14,220 nucleotides of DNA from CAYOZN01 sp964408455 (lineage in GTDB: Bacteria; Planctomycetota; Phycisphaerae; UBA1845; UTPLA1). Each line of letters starts with the position of its first letter. Position 1 is the stretch's first letter. Both the position numbers and the translations under genes were made by a program. Where the stretch lies: NCBI GenBank assembly GCA_964408455.1, contig CAYOZN010000050.1, positions 1 through 14,220 of the forward strand, in the 5' to 3' direction. Positions 1 through 6,526 of the stretch are shown piece after piece. A model generated the notes under the pieces. That model saw only the letters and a program-made list of their open reading frames with translations. It did no database searches and was not told where the DNA came from.

Positions 1-54
1 AAGAAATTCGTCTATGGATATACTCTGCCCTTGACACGGGAGCGGCTAATGGGT

Positions 55-98
55 GGGTGACACCTTTTCTTTGAGCTGGGGAAAAGGCTAGGGCACCC
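55..98. repeat. Imperfect inverted repeat after the terminal lipoprotein gene
   Basis: GGGTG (55-59) pairs with CACCC (94-98) and CCTTTTC (63-69) pairs with GAAAAGG (81-87), leaving an 11-nt loop and an asymmetric internal loop. On the minus strand the hairpin begins about 18 nt past the stop codon at 116, where a transcript terminator would be expected. No T-run follows on that strand, so intrinsic termination is unproven. No gene is seen in 1-115. Confidence 0.35.
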
Positions 99-115
99 GT
101 GCGTTGTCAAGATGC

Positions 116-574
116 TTACTCCTTCCACAGACGAGGCGCGGGATCATGCTCTGCAGCGCTAACTGCATGCCCCTGAGATCGCAGCGCTGCAGCAACCTTG
201 CGCGTTTGCGATCGCTCCACGCCCATAATGGGAATCAGTATATAGAGTTGCGGCCGATTAAATTGCTGATTGTCGCCAGGCTTAATTAGTTCGGCTATGG
301 GGCGAGAGCATCTCAGCCAATCGTCAAATGAATCAAATAGTAGGGCGTCACTCTTGCGATTGCGATCGACTTGGGTGCGATCCTCGTTACCCCACTCGGA
401 GGAATAATATCGTCCATCGTACAGAAAAACAACTATTAGTCGATCCTCAATTGATCTTCCAAATTCTTCGTCTGCAAGCGGGTTAGCGCAACCGCCTATG
501 TAAAGTAAGCATAGAAGGACAATCCCATTTCGCTGATTGCGTACAAATGTCAAAGCATCCCTTGTTTTCTTCAC
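116..574 (-). CDS. Small predicted lipoprotein, coupled to RHS module A; unknown function
   Basis: This 152-residue protein is not a family I recognise. It starts with a GTG that overlaps the stop codon of the upstream RHS reading frame (GTGA, 571-574), so the two are probably translated together. The N-terminus has basic residues, a hydrophobic stretch (about residues 17-25) and a lipobox ending IGGC, with Cys29 the likely lipidated residue; it should sit in the envelope facing away from the cytoplasm. The mature part mixes charged and hydrophobic residues with no motif I can name; a FLYDGRYYSSEW segment near residue 50 is the most distinctive. Position directly after a variable RHS C-terminal tail is where immunity proteins sit in polymorphic toxin loci, so an immunity role is a reasonable inference only. 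Base composition is visibly more AT-rich than the genes at the right of the window, which fits acquisition with the tail. Confidence 0.6.
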   Translation of the reverse strand: MKKTRDALTFVRNQRNGIVLLCLLYIGGCANPLADEEFGRSIEDRLIVVFLYDGRYYSSEWGNEDRTQVDRNRKSDALLFDSFDDWLRCSRPIAELIKPGDNQQFNRPQLYILIPIMGVERSQTRKVAAALRSQGHAVSAAEHDPAPRLWKE

Positions 575-1419
575 GGAGTTGCCCTTTCACAACAGGTCTT
601 CAGGATTATCCAGCCGCTCGTAATATTGCAATTTACCTCGACGGTGATAGTGAATCCCCTAATGCTGTGCTCAATTGTCTTGCTTTGATCGATCGGCCAG
701 AGTATTAGAATCGGAAATGGCAAACACGACTCTTCACACCCATCGCATTCCTCAGTGTATGTCGGGTGAAGGTCCTCCAAGTCAAATCTAAGGGGAATAT
801 CTCCAATTGGCCACGGAAAATGTGCAGTTCCAGTACAAGTCGCATGATAATCTACTAAGTTCTTGCAAACTTTGCTAAATTCGAGATCAGGGTCGAAGCA
901 GCAGCACAAGCCACTTGGGTCCTGATTCACGTTAGGATTCGCAAATGAGATCTCTGCTAGCGAAGTATGCAACCGGAAGTCCAACGTTGGAGGTGAGCGC
1001 AACTTGAATGAAGCGGCTGCCGTGAACAATGGGTGTGTGTATGGCGTAGAGAAAAGCAGCACATTGATCTGATTATACGCCAACGGATCCCTCGTCACCC
1101 ACCTCCCGATCCCCGGATCGGCGAACCGCGCCCGGTGGTCGTTCAGCATCAGCTTGCCCGCCGTCGCATTCGCCGCTGTGTCGATGGCGAAGTGCGGGCG
1201 GCCCTGGAACATGTAGGGGTTGTCTACGTCGCTGAAGGCCTGCGAAACGGTCGGGCTCGATGCGAAGACCGTCTTCTTGGCGTTGTACTCGCTCGAATCC
1301 GTCGCATCGACATCCCCATCATCATCCAGGTCCGCTCGCGCATCCCAGATGGTGTTGCCGATCTCGGCCAGCAAGCGTGCCCGATCGCCGGCATCGGTGA
1401 TGGTGCCGAAGTCCCACAT
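571..1419 (-). CDS. RHS core C-terminal part with Cys-rich tail (module A)
   Basis: The 282-residue frame holds the end of an RHS repeat-associated core followed by a unique tail. Seen in order: a dockerin/EF-hand-like loop (residues 30-41, Asp at loop positions 1, 3, 5, 9 and 12); the core motif NPYMFQGRP (about 67-75), matching the family pattern NPxxFxGR; GRWVTRDPL (105-113); and QDPSGL (166-171), the usual end of the core. The last 112 residues contain 11 cysteines, including CCC just after PSGL, and match no toxin family I know. The first codon is only the first ATG after a frameshift near 1490-1493: upstream DNA encodes the preceding core part in another frame. No convincing ribosome-binding site precedes 1419, so this is probably the 3' part of a broken gene, although an internal start cannot be excluded. 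RHS C-terminal tails are commonly secreted toxin or effector domains; here that is inference. Confidence 0.65.
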   Translation of the reverse strand: MWDFGTITDAGDRARLLAEIGNTIWDARADLDDDGDVDATDSSEYNAKKTVFASSPTVSQAFSDVDNPYMFQGRPHFAIDTAANATAGKLMLNDHRARFADPGIGRWVTRDPLAYNQINVLLFSTPYTHPLFTAAASFKLRSPPTLDFRLHTSLAEISFANPNVNQDPSGLCCCFDPDLEFSKVCKNLVDYHATCTGTAHFPWPIGDIPLRFDLEDLHPTYTEECDGCEESCLPFPILILWPIDQSKTIEHSIRGFTITVEVNCNITSGWIILKTCCERATP

Positions 1420-1693
1420 GTCCCCGCGACCACCACTCTCCCGAATGAGCGGCCGGCCATACGGATCGTATGCGTAGCGCTCGACGATGGCCCGGCGCGG
1501 TCCACGATCGATCGCACGTTGTACATGCGATCCAGCGTGTAGTAATACGGCCGGTCATCGGTGGAGCTTCCCGCCGTGTACAGGTTCATCATCATCAGCC
1601 GCTCATCGATGTAGGACACGCCGTGGACGTACCAGCGCGCCGCATCCTCGCCCGAACCGGTGTAGCTGGTCGCAGAGACCTCGCTCATGCCAC
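1085..1693 (-). repeat. Duplicated RHS core segment, copy A
   Basis: This block aligns without gaps to 2888..3496 at a constant offset of 1803 bp. Bases 1412-1671 are identical to 3215-3474 (260 bp); the rest carries scattered substitutions. The left edge falls just after the codons for the RDPL motif and the right edge just upstream of the TSYTGSG coding segment. The copies share no obvious similarity outside these edges. Confidence 0.9.
1490..1688 (-). pseudogene. Out-of-frame upstream RHS fragment of module A
   Basis: From an ATG at 1688 the minus strand encodes TSYTGSGEDAARWYVHGVSY and then YYYTLDRMYNVRSIVDRAG, typical RHS core sequence. Near 1490-1493 the frame must change by one base to continue as AIVERYAYDPYGRPLIR, which leads directly into the 571..1419 reading frame. 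In the unshifted frame the RHS character is lost after DRAG. The fragment is only about 66 codons long and begins abruptly 49 bp after the stop codon of the preceding small gene, so it is a displaced piece rather than the start of a complete RHS gene. The same break is present in copy B. Confidence 0.7.
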
Positions 1694-1737
1694 CGTGAAA
1701 TTCATCCAGACGCCTTTTCCTTGCCCGCCAAGGTCTG

Positions 1738-2229
1738 CTACGGCGCAGACCACTGCAGCGCTCCTTTCGCGTCCCTAATCTGGATAAACGGTGACTCACT
1801 GACAATACCAAGACGCATTCGGTCAACCTGCTTGTCGCCAACCCAGATGAGAGGATCTCCAGCAGTGTCTAGACCAGCCCCGATGATTGTTCGACCCTCC
1901 GCGTCATTTAATCGCAAAACGGGACAGCCCTCGTGTTCAACGGTAATTGATACCGCAGCCGCGCCTTGCTTTCTGAGGATCGCAAGTGACGCGAGACCAT
2001 TGTCAGCACAGATCAGTACAGAGGGTTCCTTTCTACCTTTATCATACAGCGTAATAGCCGCTGCGCCCTTTTCTAGGCCGAGCCTCATACGAGTGATGCC
2101 CTGAGAATCTACAACTACGAATTCGCTGGCAGTCACGGATTTGTAACTTGAAGTGGTAGATTGCGTGCCAATGAGGTAGCCACCACACGCTAGAATAGAA
2201 ACAGCCAACGCCAAACCTGTTTTGCGCAT
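1738..2229 (-). CDS. Membrane-anchored or lipoprotein beta-repeat protein between RHS modules
   Basis: The chosen start (MRKTGLALAV) has GGAG 8 nt upstream and gives a clean export signal; an in-frame ATG at 2250 would add seven residues. The 163-residue product begins with a hydrophobic segment ending SILACGG. This could be a lipobox (ILAC, Cys15) or an uncleaved anchor. The rest is built from repeated short beta-type units around a residue pattern like F-V-V-V-D-x-x-G, then R-x-R-L-G-L and L-x-D-x-x-G-R, seen roughly four times. I have seen comparable D-x-x-G repeats in uncharacterised bacterial proteins but know no function. The gene lies 39 bp downstream of the module B stop codon and just upstream of module A, so it is the natural candidate partner of the module B tail. 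An immunity or chaperone role is inference from position only. Confidence 0.65.
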   Translation of the reverse strand: MRKTGLALAVSILACGGYLIGTQSTTSSYKSVTASEFVVVDSQGITRMRLGLEKGAAAITLYDKGRKEPSVLICADNGLASLAILRKQGAAAVSITVEHEGCPVLRLNDAEGRTIIGAGLDTAGDPLIWVGDKQVDRMRLGIVSESPFIQIRDAKGALQWSAP

Positions 2230-2268
2230 AGCATATGCTCCAAACTGCATCTGCCGATGCCTTGGATG

Positions 2269-3222
2269 CTACTGACATTTCATCATGCAGCACTTCGACA
2301 AACACGCATTCACAGCAGAAATACAATTATTCCAAGGCTGCCACTTATTATTAATGTCATACTCGTTGAGGCATTCGATAATACACAATTCGCGATCGAC
2401 ATTATTGACCGATGAACACGGTGTGGAACCACCAAGAGTCTGCATTTGCCCGGTGCATACCATGCAAACGGGCTTTTCCTGCGAACAGGCAGTAACTGGT
2501 GTCGGATAGCTTGCTGGGAATCCGTAACAGTTGTATCCAGTCACGCCATATATGCATACGAACGAATGTCCGGCAGGAGGTTGGCAATAAAACTCATTGC
2601 GAACAGAGACAATCTCCTCAATCACCTCGCCGTCACAACAGTCTTCTCCGCCCATGCCGCTCGGGTCGTTGTATGCGAGGGAATTACTATGGTTGGCCTC
2701 ATATAAAGCACGGGACTCGGGATGGCCTAATATCGCATTGAGCTGATGGAACGCTACGCCTGGCCTCGCGTGCATTGCATGTTTTTCTAACACAAGCCTC
2801 GTAACCTCGTGTGACTTCGGCTTGGACTGTAGTGTGTAGCCGGCTCTTGCATGCCACGATAGAAGGGGATCGCTGCCATAGAATAGCGGATCCCTCGTCA
2901 CCCACCTGCCAATCACCGGATCGGCGAATCGCGCCCGGTGATCATTCAGCATCAGCTTGCCCGTCGTCGCGCTGGCCGCCGTGTCGATGGCAAAGTGCGG
3001 GCGGCCCTGGAACATGAAGGGGTTGTCCACGTCGCTGAAGGCCTGCGACACCGTCGGGCTCGATGCGAAGACCGTCTTCTTGGCGTTGTACGCGCTCGAA
3101 TCCGTCGCATCGACATCACCGTCATCATCCAGGTCCGCCCGTGCATCCCAGATGGTGTTGCCGATCTCAGCCAGCAAGCGTGCCCGATCGCCGGCATCGG
3201 TGATGGTGCCGAAATCCCACAT
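2269..3222 (-). CDS. RHS core C-terminal part with Cys-rich tail (module B)
   Basis: The 317-residue frame is the paralogue of module A: dockerin-like loop with the pattern D-x-D-x-D-G-x-V-D-x-x-D (residues 30-41), NPFMFQGRP, GRWVTRDPL (105-113) and NDPSGM (185-190). After RDPL the two modules share no clear similarity. In B a linker of about 75 residues precedes PSG, followed by a 127-residue tail with 16 cysteines, several as CC, CxxC or CCMMKC. Many disulfides or metal binding are suggested, which fits an exported domain. As in module A, the coding of the preceding core is in another frame (break near 3292-3296), and no good ribosome-binding site precedes 3222. This is therefore likely the 3' part of a disrupted RHS gene. 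A polymorphic effector tail is the family-based expectation; no catalytic motif is recognisable. Confidence 0.65.
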   Translation of the reverse strand: MWDFGTITDAGDRARLLAEIGNTIWDARADLDDDGDVDATDSSAYNAKKTVFASSPTVSQAFSDVDNPFMFQGRPHFAIDTAASATTGKLMLNDHRARFADPVIGRWVTRDPLFYGSDPLLSWHARAGYTLQSKPKSHEVTRLVLEKHAMHARPGVAFHQLNAILGHPESRALYEANHSNSLAYNDPSGMGGEDCCDGEVIEEIVSVRNEFYCQPPAGHSFVCIYGVTGYNCYGFPASYPTPVTACSQEKPVCMVCTGQMQTLGGSTPCSSVNNVDRELCIIECLNEYDINNKWQPWNNCISAVNACLSKCCMMKCQ

Positions 3223-3496
3223 GTCCCCGCGACCACCACTCTCCCGAATGAGCGGCCGGCCATACGGATCGTATGCGTAGCGCTCGACGATGGCCCGGCG
3301 CGGTCCACGATCGATCGCACGTTGTACATGCGATCCAGCGTGTAGTAATACGGCCGGTCATCGGTGGAGCTTCCCGCCGTGTACAGGTTCATCATCATCA
3401 GCCGCTCATCGATGTAGGACACGCCGTGGACGTACCAGCGCGCCGCATCCTCGCCCGAACCGGTGTAGCTGGTCTCGAAGACCTCGTTGACGCCGT
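2888..3496 (-). repeat. Duplicated RHS core segment, copy B
   Basis: This is the partner of 1085..1693, offset by 1803 bp. It includes the 260-bp block 3215-3474 that is identical in both copies and contains the shared frameshift site. Because copy B continues into further YD repeats beyond 3496 while copy A does not, B is the more complete and probably the older copy. Confidence 0.9.
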
Positions 3497-3731
3497 CGTA
3501 GTAGTATAACGTATCGGTGCCCACGACATCATTCACGGCGCGGATGCGGCGGCCGAGGGCGTCGTAGGTGAATGCGGCCTTCTGCGTCGAGCCTGACGAA
3601 TCCTTGACCGTGATCAGGCGGTTGTGATGGTCATAATCGTACTTGTACGCAGTGGACCCACCGTAGATTGCGGCGGTTTGGGTGATATTGCCCGCAAGGT
3701 CGTAGGTCTGGCTGCTGGCCCCGACGGCGGC
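3294..3731 (-). pseudogene. 5'-truncated RHS/YD-repeat fragment upstream of module B
   Basis: The minus strand from 3731 encodes SSQTYDLAGNITQT, YKYDYDHHNRLITVKD and FTYDALGRRIRAV, which are classic YD repeats, then YYYDGVNEVFETSYTG and the RHS core up to DRAG. An in-frame TGA at 3732-3734 closes the frame upstream. No RHS sequence in frame lies between it and the tRNA-binding protein gene ending at 3862. A short stretch read in another frame upstream of 3731 (LSRRRHVLWSE) might be a further decayed remnant. A complete RHS protein would need many more repeats and an export signal, so this is a truncated pseudogene. At about 3292-3296 the frame must shift by one base to join the 2269..3222 frame. 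Confidence 0.75.
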
Positions 3732-3861
3732 TCACTCCACAATACATGGCGACGCCGGGACAGTTCTTTCAAAGGCAACGCTGTCTGGAGCCGGCTGACA
3801 TTCGCTCAAATGTGGTGTCACGCATTTGGCGTCGCAATGGCACCCGTTCGAAATCAAGCAC

Positions 3862-4209
3862 CTAACCCACGCGGGCGCCAGGGGCGATGTCCGCCATGGG
3901 GCTCACCAGGATCACCTGCGAGCGGTCTTCGCTCGAGGCCGCCAGCAGCATGCCCTGGCTCTCCTCGCCGCGCATCGTCCGCGGCTTGAGGTTCTTCACC
4001 ACCACGATCAGCCTGCCCACCAGCGTCTCCGGCTCGTAATACTGCTTGATGCCCGCGACGATCTGTCGCTCTTCGCCGCCCACGTCGATCTTCAGCACCA
4101 GCAGCTTGTCGGCATTGGGGTGCGGCCGCGCCTCCAGCACCTTCGCCACGCGCAAATCAATCTTTGAGAAATCGTCAAACGTAATCGAGTTGTCGAGCGT
4201 TTCGCTCAT
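3862..4209 (-). CDS. Stand-alone tRNA-binding OB-fold protein (Trbp111 / MetRS beta-like)
   Basis: The 115-residue product matches the tRNA-binding domain found at the C-terminus of methionyl-tRNA synthetases and in free proteins such as Trbp111. Landmarks are ITFDDFSKIDLRVAKV near residues 9-24, HPNADKLLVLKIDVG, RQIVAGI, the KNLKPRTMRG turn, SQGMLLAA, and a C-terminal PGARVG. The length is close to the roughly 110 residues of the family. Such proteins dimerise and bind the tRNA elbow without sequence specificity, and in some bacteria they assist MetRS. The ATG at 4209 is chosen because GGAG lies 6 nt upstream and the protein then begins MSETLDN, just before the conserved domain; in-frame codons upstream encode unrelated Arg/Pro-rich sequence. 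Whether the MetRS of this organism lacks the appended domain cannot be seen here. The gene follows the hydrolase lipoprotein on the same strand after 370 bp. Confidence 0.9.
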   Translation of the reverse strand: MSETLDNSITFDDFSKIDLRVAKVLEARPHPNADKLLVLKIDVGGEERQIVAGIKQYYEPETLVGRLIVVVKNLKPRTMRGEESQGMLLAASSEDRSQVILVSPMADIAPGARVG

Positions 4210-4579
4210 GGATGGCTCCCGCGGCGGCGCCGCCGGTTGATGGTTTTTTCGTGATCCGGCGCAGCGCGGGCAAGGCGCCGATGCACCGGCGCGCATCTGC
4301 CGCGCCGAAGCGCCCTTGCCGCGCCGGAGCGCGCCTGCCGGAGCAGTCGACCTGCGCCGGCCGCATCCGATCTGTCGAATAGTCTAACACATTGGCGGCA
4401 GCGTGCCGCGCACCATCGCCGAAGTGCGACGAGTGGCGACAATGTTCGGAGGGGCCCGTGGCGACGGCAATGGGATGTGCCAGCCGCGGCGGGATGTGGC
4501 GACCCTGCGGTGGGATGTGGCGACCCCGCGGTGGGACGCTGCGGCGACACCGCGATGGAAAGTGACAACAGCCGTGTGT
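4210..4579. other. Intergenic region between hydrolase lipoprotein and tRNA-binding gene
   Basis: The 370 bp hold no reading frame I trust. The part near 4260-4370 is a GC-rich stretch of short repeated GCGCCG-like words and should contain the ribosome-binding site and any promoter of the tRNA-binding gene. The part near 4486-4551 is a short tandem repeat. No intrinsic terminator with a T-run is visible for the hydrolase gene on the minus strand. Confidence 0.6.
4486..4551. repeat. Short tandem repeat, 21-bp unit, about three copies
   Basis: Two 21-bp units (4486-4506 and 4507-4527) differ at two positions. A third (4528-4551) is diverged and 3 bp longer. The unit contains GGGATGTGGCGACCC. 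The repeat is non-coding as far as can be judged, lying 28 bp past the end of the hydrolase gene. Confidence 0.75.
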
Positions 4580-6172
4580 TCAGCGCTGGCTGACCGAATC
4601 GCCGCGCTCGAGGACGTGGATCGTCGCCATGCCGCGGTATTCCACGTTGTTCTTCGTGACCATCAGCACGGTCAACCGATGCACGCCCGGCGTCTCCAGC
4701 AGCTTCGATCCCTTCGCCTCGTCGCCGATCCACTCGCCGTTGTCCTGCCAGAGGAAGTCTGCGCCGTCGGTCACATCCTTCGGGAGATCGATGGCGTAGG
4801 TGACGTAATGCGGCGCGGTGCCGACGGCGGCGCCCAGGATCTTGATGTTGACCGGTTTCGCGCGATCGGCGGAGAGCGGCGTGGCCACCGATGCGCGGCG
4901 GCCGGCACGTGGCGGCCGCGAGCTGTTGCCCGGCTTCGGCGCGTTTGAATCCGGGCTGGCGCTGTCGCCGGCGCCCGCGGTGCGCCTGCTGGCATCCCCT
5001 GCGAGCGGGGAATCGGGCGTCCGCGAGGAAGCGGCACGCCGGCTGCGGGGGGTCTCGCGTCCGCCGGCCTTGCCGTCCTCTGCATTTCGCGCGCGACGAT
5101 TGCCGGTTTGGGCGGCTTCCGGATTTGGATCGAACATCGGCGTGGCGCCGAACGGATAGTTGCGCCCGGCGTTGAGATTCACGTAGTCGACGCCCGAGCG
5201 CCGATCGATCGTGGCGAGACTCATGTCATTCTGCGAAGTCGAAGCAGGCGCCGGCGCCCGAGATGAGACGGCCGGCGTCGACCCGGCCGGCGGCGAATAG
5301 CGCGCCAATAGTTCGGCGGGCGGGTAATACTCGGTCATGCGCACCTTCGACACCGTCTGCGACGCCTCGAACGGATAGAGCGGCTGGAGGCCGATCTGCT
5401 CGGCGAAGAAGGCGGCCGCCGTCTGCGGAATGCGCTGGTGGCCCATGTCGTCGATCATCTTTCCGCGCACGACGCGGAAGTTCCTCGCCAGGTACCATGC
5501 CACGGCCGCCTGAGACTCGGACTTGCACTTGGGCAGATCGCCGTCGCCGATGAAGACGGCCACCGACATGCGATCACGATAGCGCGGCACCGTGTCTTCA
5601 ATCAGCAGCTTGTGCGAAAAGTTGGACAGGCGCGTGGCAATGCAACTAAAGCGTTCCGGATATCGATTTGGGAAGTAATGCGCGAGATAGCCGCCGCAGG
5701 ACCAGCTCGTCGACAGCACGTGCTGCGAATCGGCCAGCGTGGTCTCGAAGATGTGATCCATGATGGCGACGACATTCTCGCGATCCTTCAGGACGTAGCT
5801 GTGCTCCCTGGTGAGCGGATATTCCATGAAGGAGTCGCTGGTGCGGAGCTGCGGCGCGCAGACGATGTAGCCGTAAATATCGGCTTCCTTCTCCCACTCC
5901 CGCTCCTGCGCCTTGGCATTGTCGTACGGCTTCATGCCGTGAAACGTCATGACCAGCGGCCAGCGCTTCACGACGGGGTAGTGCGGATGGCGGCCGTTGC
6001 CCGCGACGTAGTCCTTGGGCAGATACAGGTGATAGCCGGCGCCGGTGCGCGGCTCGGTGACGAAGCTGTACTTGCCTGCGCCGCGCGGCTGCGGAACGGC
6101 GCACCCCGTCGAAAGCGACATCAGCCAGCAGGCCGCGACGGCCAATAGACACTGGACGTGAAATGACTTCAT
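4580..6172 (-). CDS. Alpha/beta-hydrolase lipoprotein (PHB-depolymerase/esterase-like) with C-terminal Ig-like domain
   Basis: The 530-residue protein starts at the ATG at 6172 (GGAG 9 nt upstream), giving a signal peptide with lipobox STGC and lipidated Cys24. Residues about 35-270 form an alpha/beta-hydrolase of the secreted esterase / polyhydroxybutyrate-depolymerase class: oxyanion HGM (78-80), nucleophile elbow SWSCGG with Ser158, FIGDGD (207-212) as likely acid region, and GH (244-245) with the catalytic His. The elbow has Ser in place of the usual first Gly of GxSxG. Residues about 295-430 are Pro/Ser/Arg/Ala-rich and look disordered, and the last 90 or so residues (PVNIKILGAAVG onward) resemble an Ig/PKD-like beta-sandwich. 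The product probably sits in the outer membrane or periplasm and cleaves esters; the substrate cannot be told. In-frame codons upstream of 6172 lack export features and are not used. No partner gene is evident nearby. Confidence 0.82.
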   Translation of the reverse strand: MKSFHVQCLLAVAACWLMSLSTGCAVPQPRGAGKYSFVTEPRTGAGYHLYLPKDYVAGNGRHPHYPVVKRWPLVMTFHGMKPYDNAKAQEREWEKEADIYGYIVCAPQLRTSDSFMEYPLTREHSYVLKDRENVVAIMDHIFETTLADSQHVLSTSWSCGGYLAHYFPNRYPERFSCIATRLSNFSHKLLIEDTVPRYRDRMSVAVFIGDGDLPKCKSESQAAVAWYLARNFRVVRGKMIDDMGHQRIPQTAAAFFAEQIGLQPLYPFEASQTVSKVRMTEYYPPAELLARYSPPAGSTPAVSSRAPAPASTSQNDMSLATIDRRSGVDYVNLNAGRNYPFGATPMFDPNPEAAQTGNRRARNAEDGKAGGRETPRSRRAASSRTPDSPLAGDASRRTAGAGDSASPDSNAPKPGNSSRPPRAGRRASVATPLSADRAKPVNIKILGAAVGTAPHYVTYAIDLPKDVTDGADFLWQDNGEWIGDEAKGSKLLETPGVHRLTVLMVTKNNVEYRGMATIHVLERGDSVSQR

Positions 6173-6526
6173 GCGTGCATGCTCCAACGGCCCCGCCCCA
6201 CCGGGCCTGCCGGCGACCAGATAGCATCGACGATTCAAAGCCGGGCCGTTCAATGGATCAACGTGAGTCCGGCCTCGTTCGGCCGGGCGATAACCGCGCA
6301 CAGATCGGCAGCGCGCGCTACGATAAGCCTAAGATGCCGGGTGTTGCCAGTATTCTCCGATCCGCCAGCGGGGATGCGGCACGGTTTATCGGTCGTCGAT
6401 TCATCAACGGAGATCGACCGCGCCATTAATCATCACACTCCGTCCGGTAAGCGGGGCAACTGCTCGTTCGGAAGGTTTAGACAGCGTACACGCTTTTCGG
6501 CAGTCCTGCACGCACGGCAGGACAGG
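6173..6526. other. Intergenic region between arfB-like gene and hydrolase lipoprotein
   Basis: No convincing gene is present in these 354 bp. The right end has a hairpin just after the arfB-like stop codon. The left end must hold the hydrolase promoter, but no clear -35/-10 pair stands out. Confidence 0.55.
6503..6523. repeat. Perfect 7-bp stem hairpin right after the arfB-like stop codon
   Basis: GTCCTGC (6503-6509) and GCAGGAC (6517-6523) are exact inverted repeats with a 7-nt loop. On the minus strand the stem begins 3 nt after the TAG stop at 6527. No T-run follows, so it may stabilise the mRNA end rather than terminate transcription by itself. Confidence 0.5.

Noticed and set aside
1..115. 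Promoter from the TTGACA at 31-36
   Set aside because: No -10-like hexamer occurs 16-18 bp downstream (TGGGTG stands there), and no gene begins after it on that strand.
1489..1493. Programmed -1 frameshift in the RHS genes
   Set aside because: The in-frame codons around the break (GCC GGG CCA) do not form a canonical X-XXY-YYZ slippery heptamer, and the genes are already truncated. Mutation plus copying is simpler, although reads should be checked.
1033..1542. Long plus-strand frame opposite RHS copy A (and its twin at 2938..3345)
   Set aside because: It lies antisense to clear RHS core coding sequence and exists twice only because the core is duplicated. It is Arg/Val-rich with no ribosome-binding site or recognisable motif.
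4403..4948. 181-codon plus-strand frame across the 21-bp repeat and the end of the hydrolase gene
   Set aside because: Half of it is antisense to the Ig-like domain coding region and the rest is repeat-derived. No supporting motif is seen.
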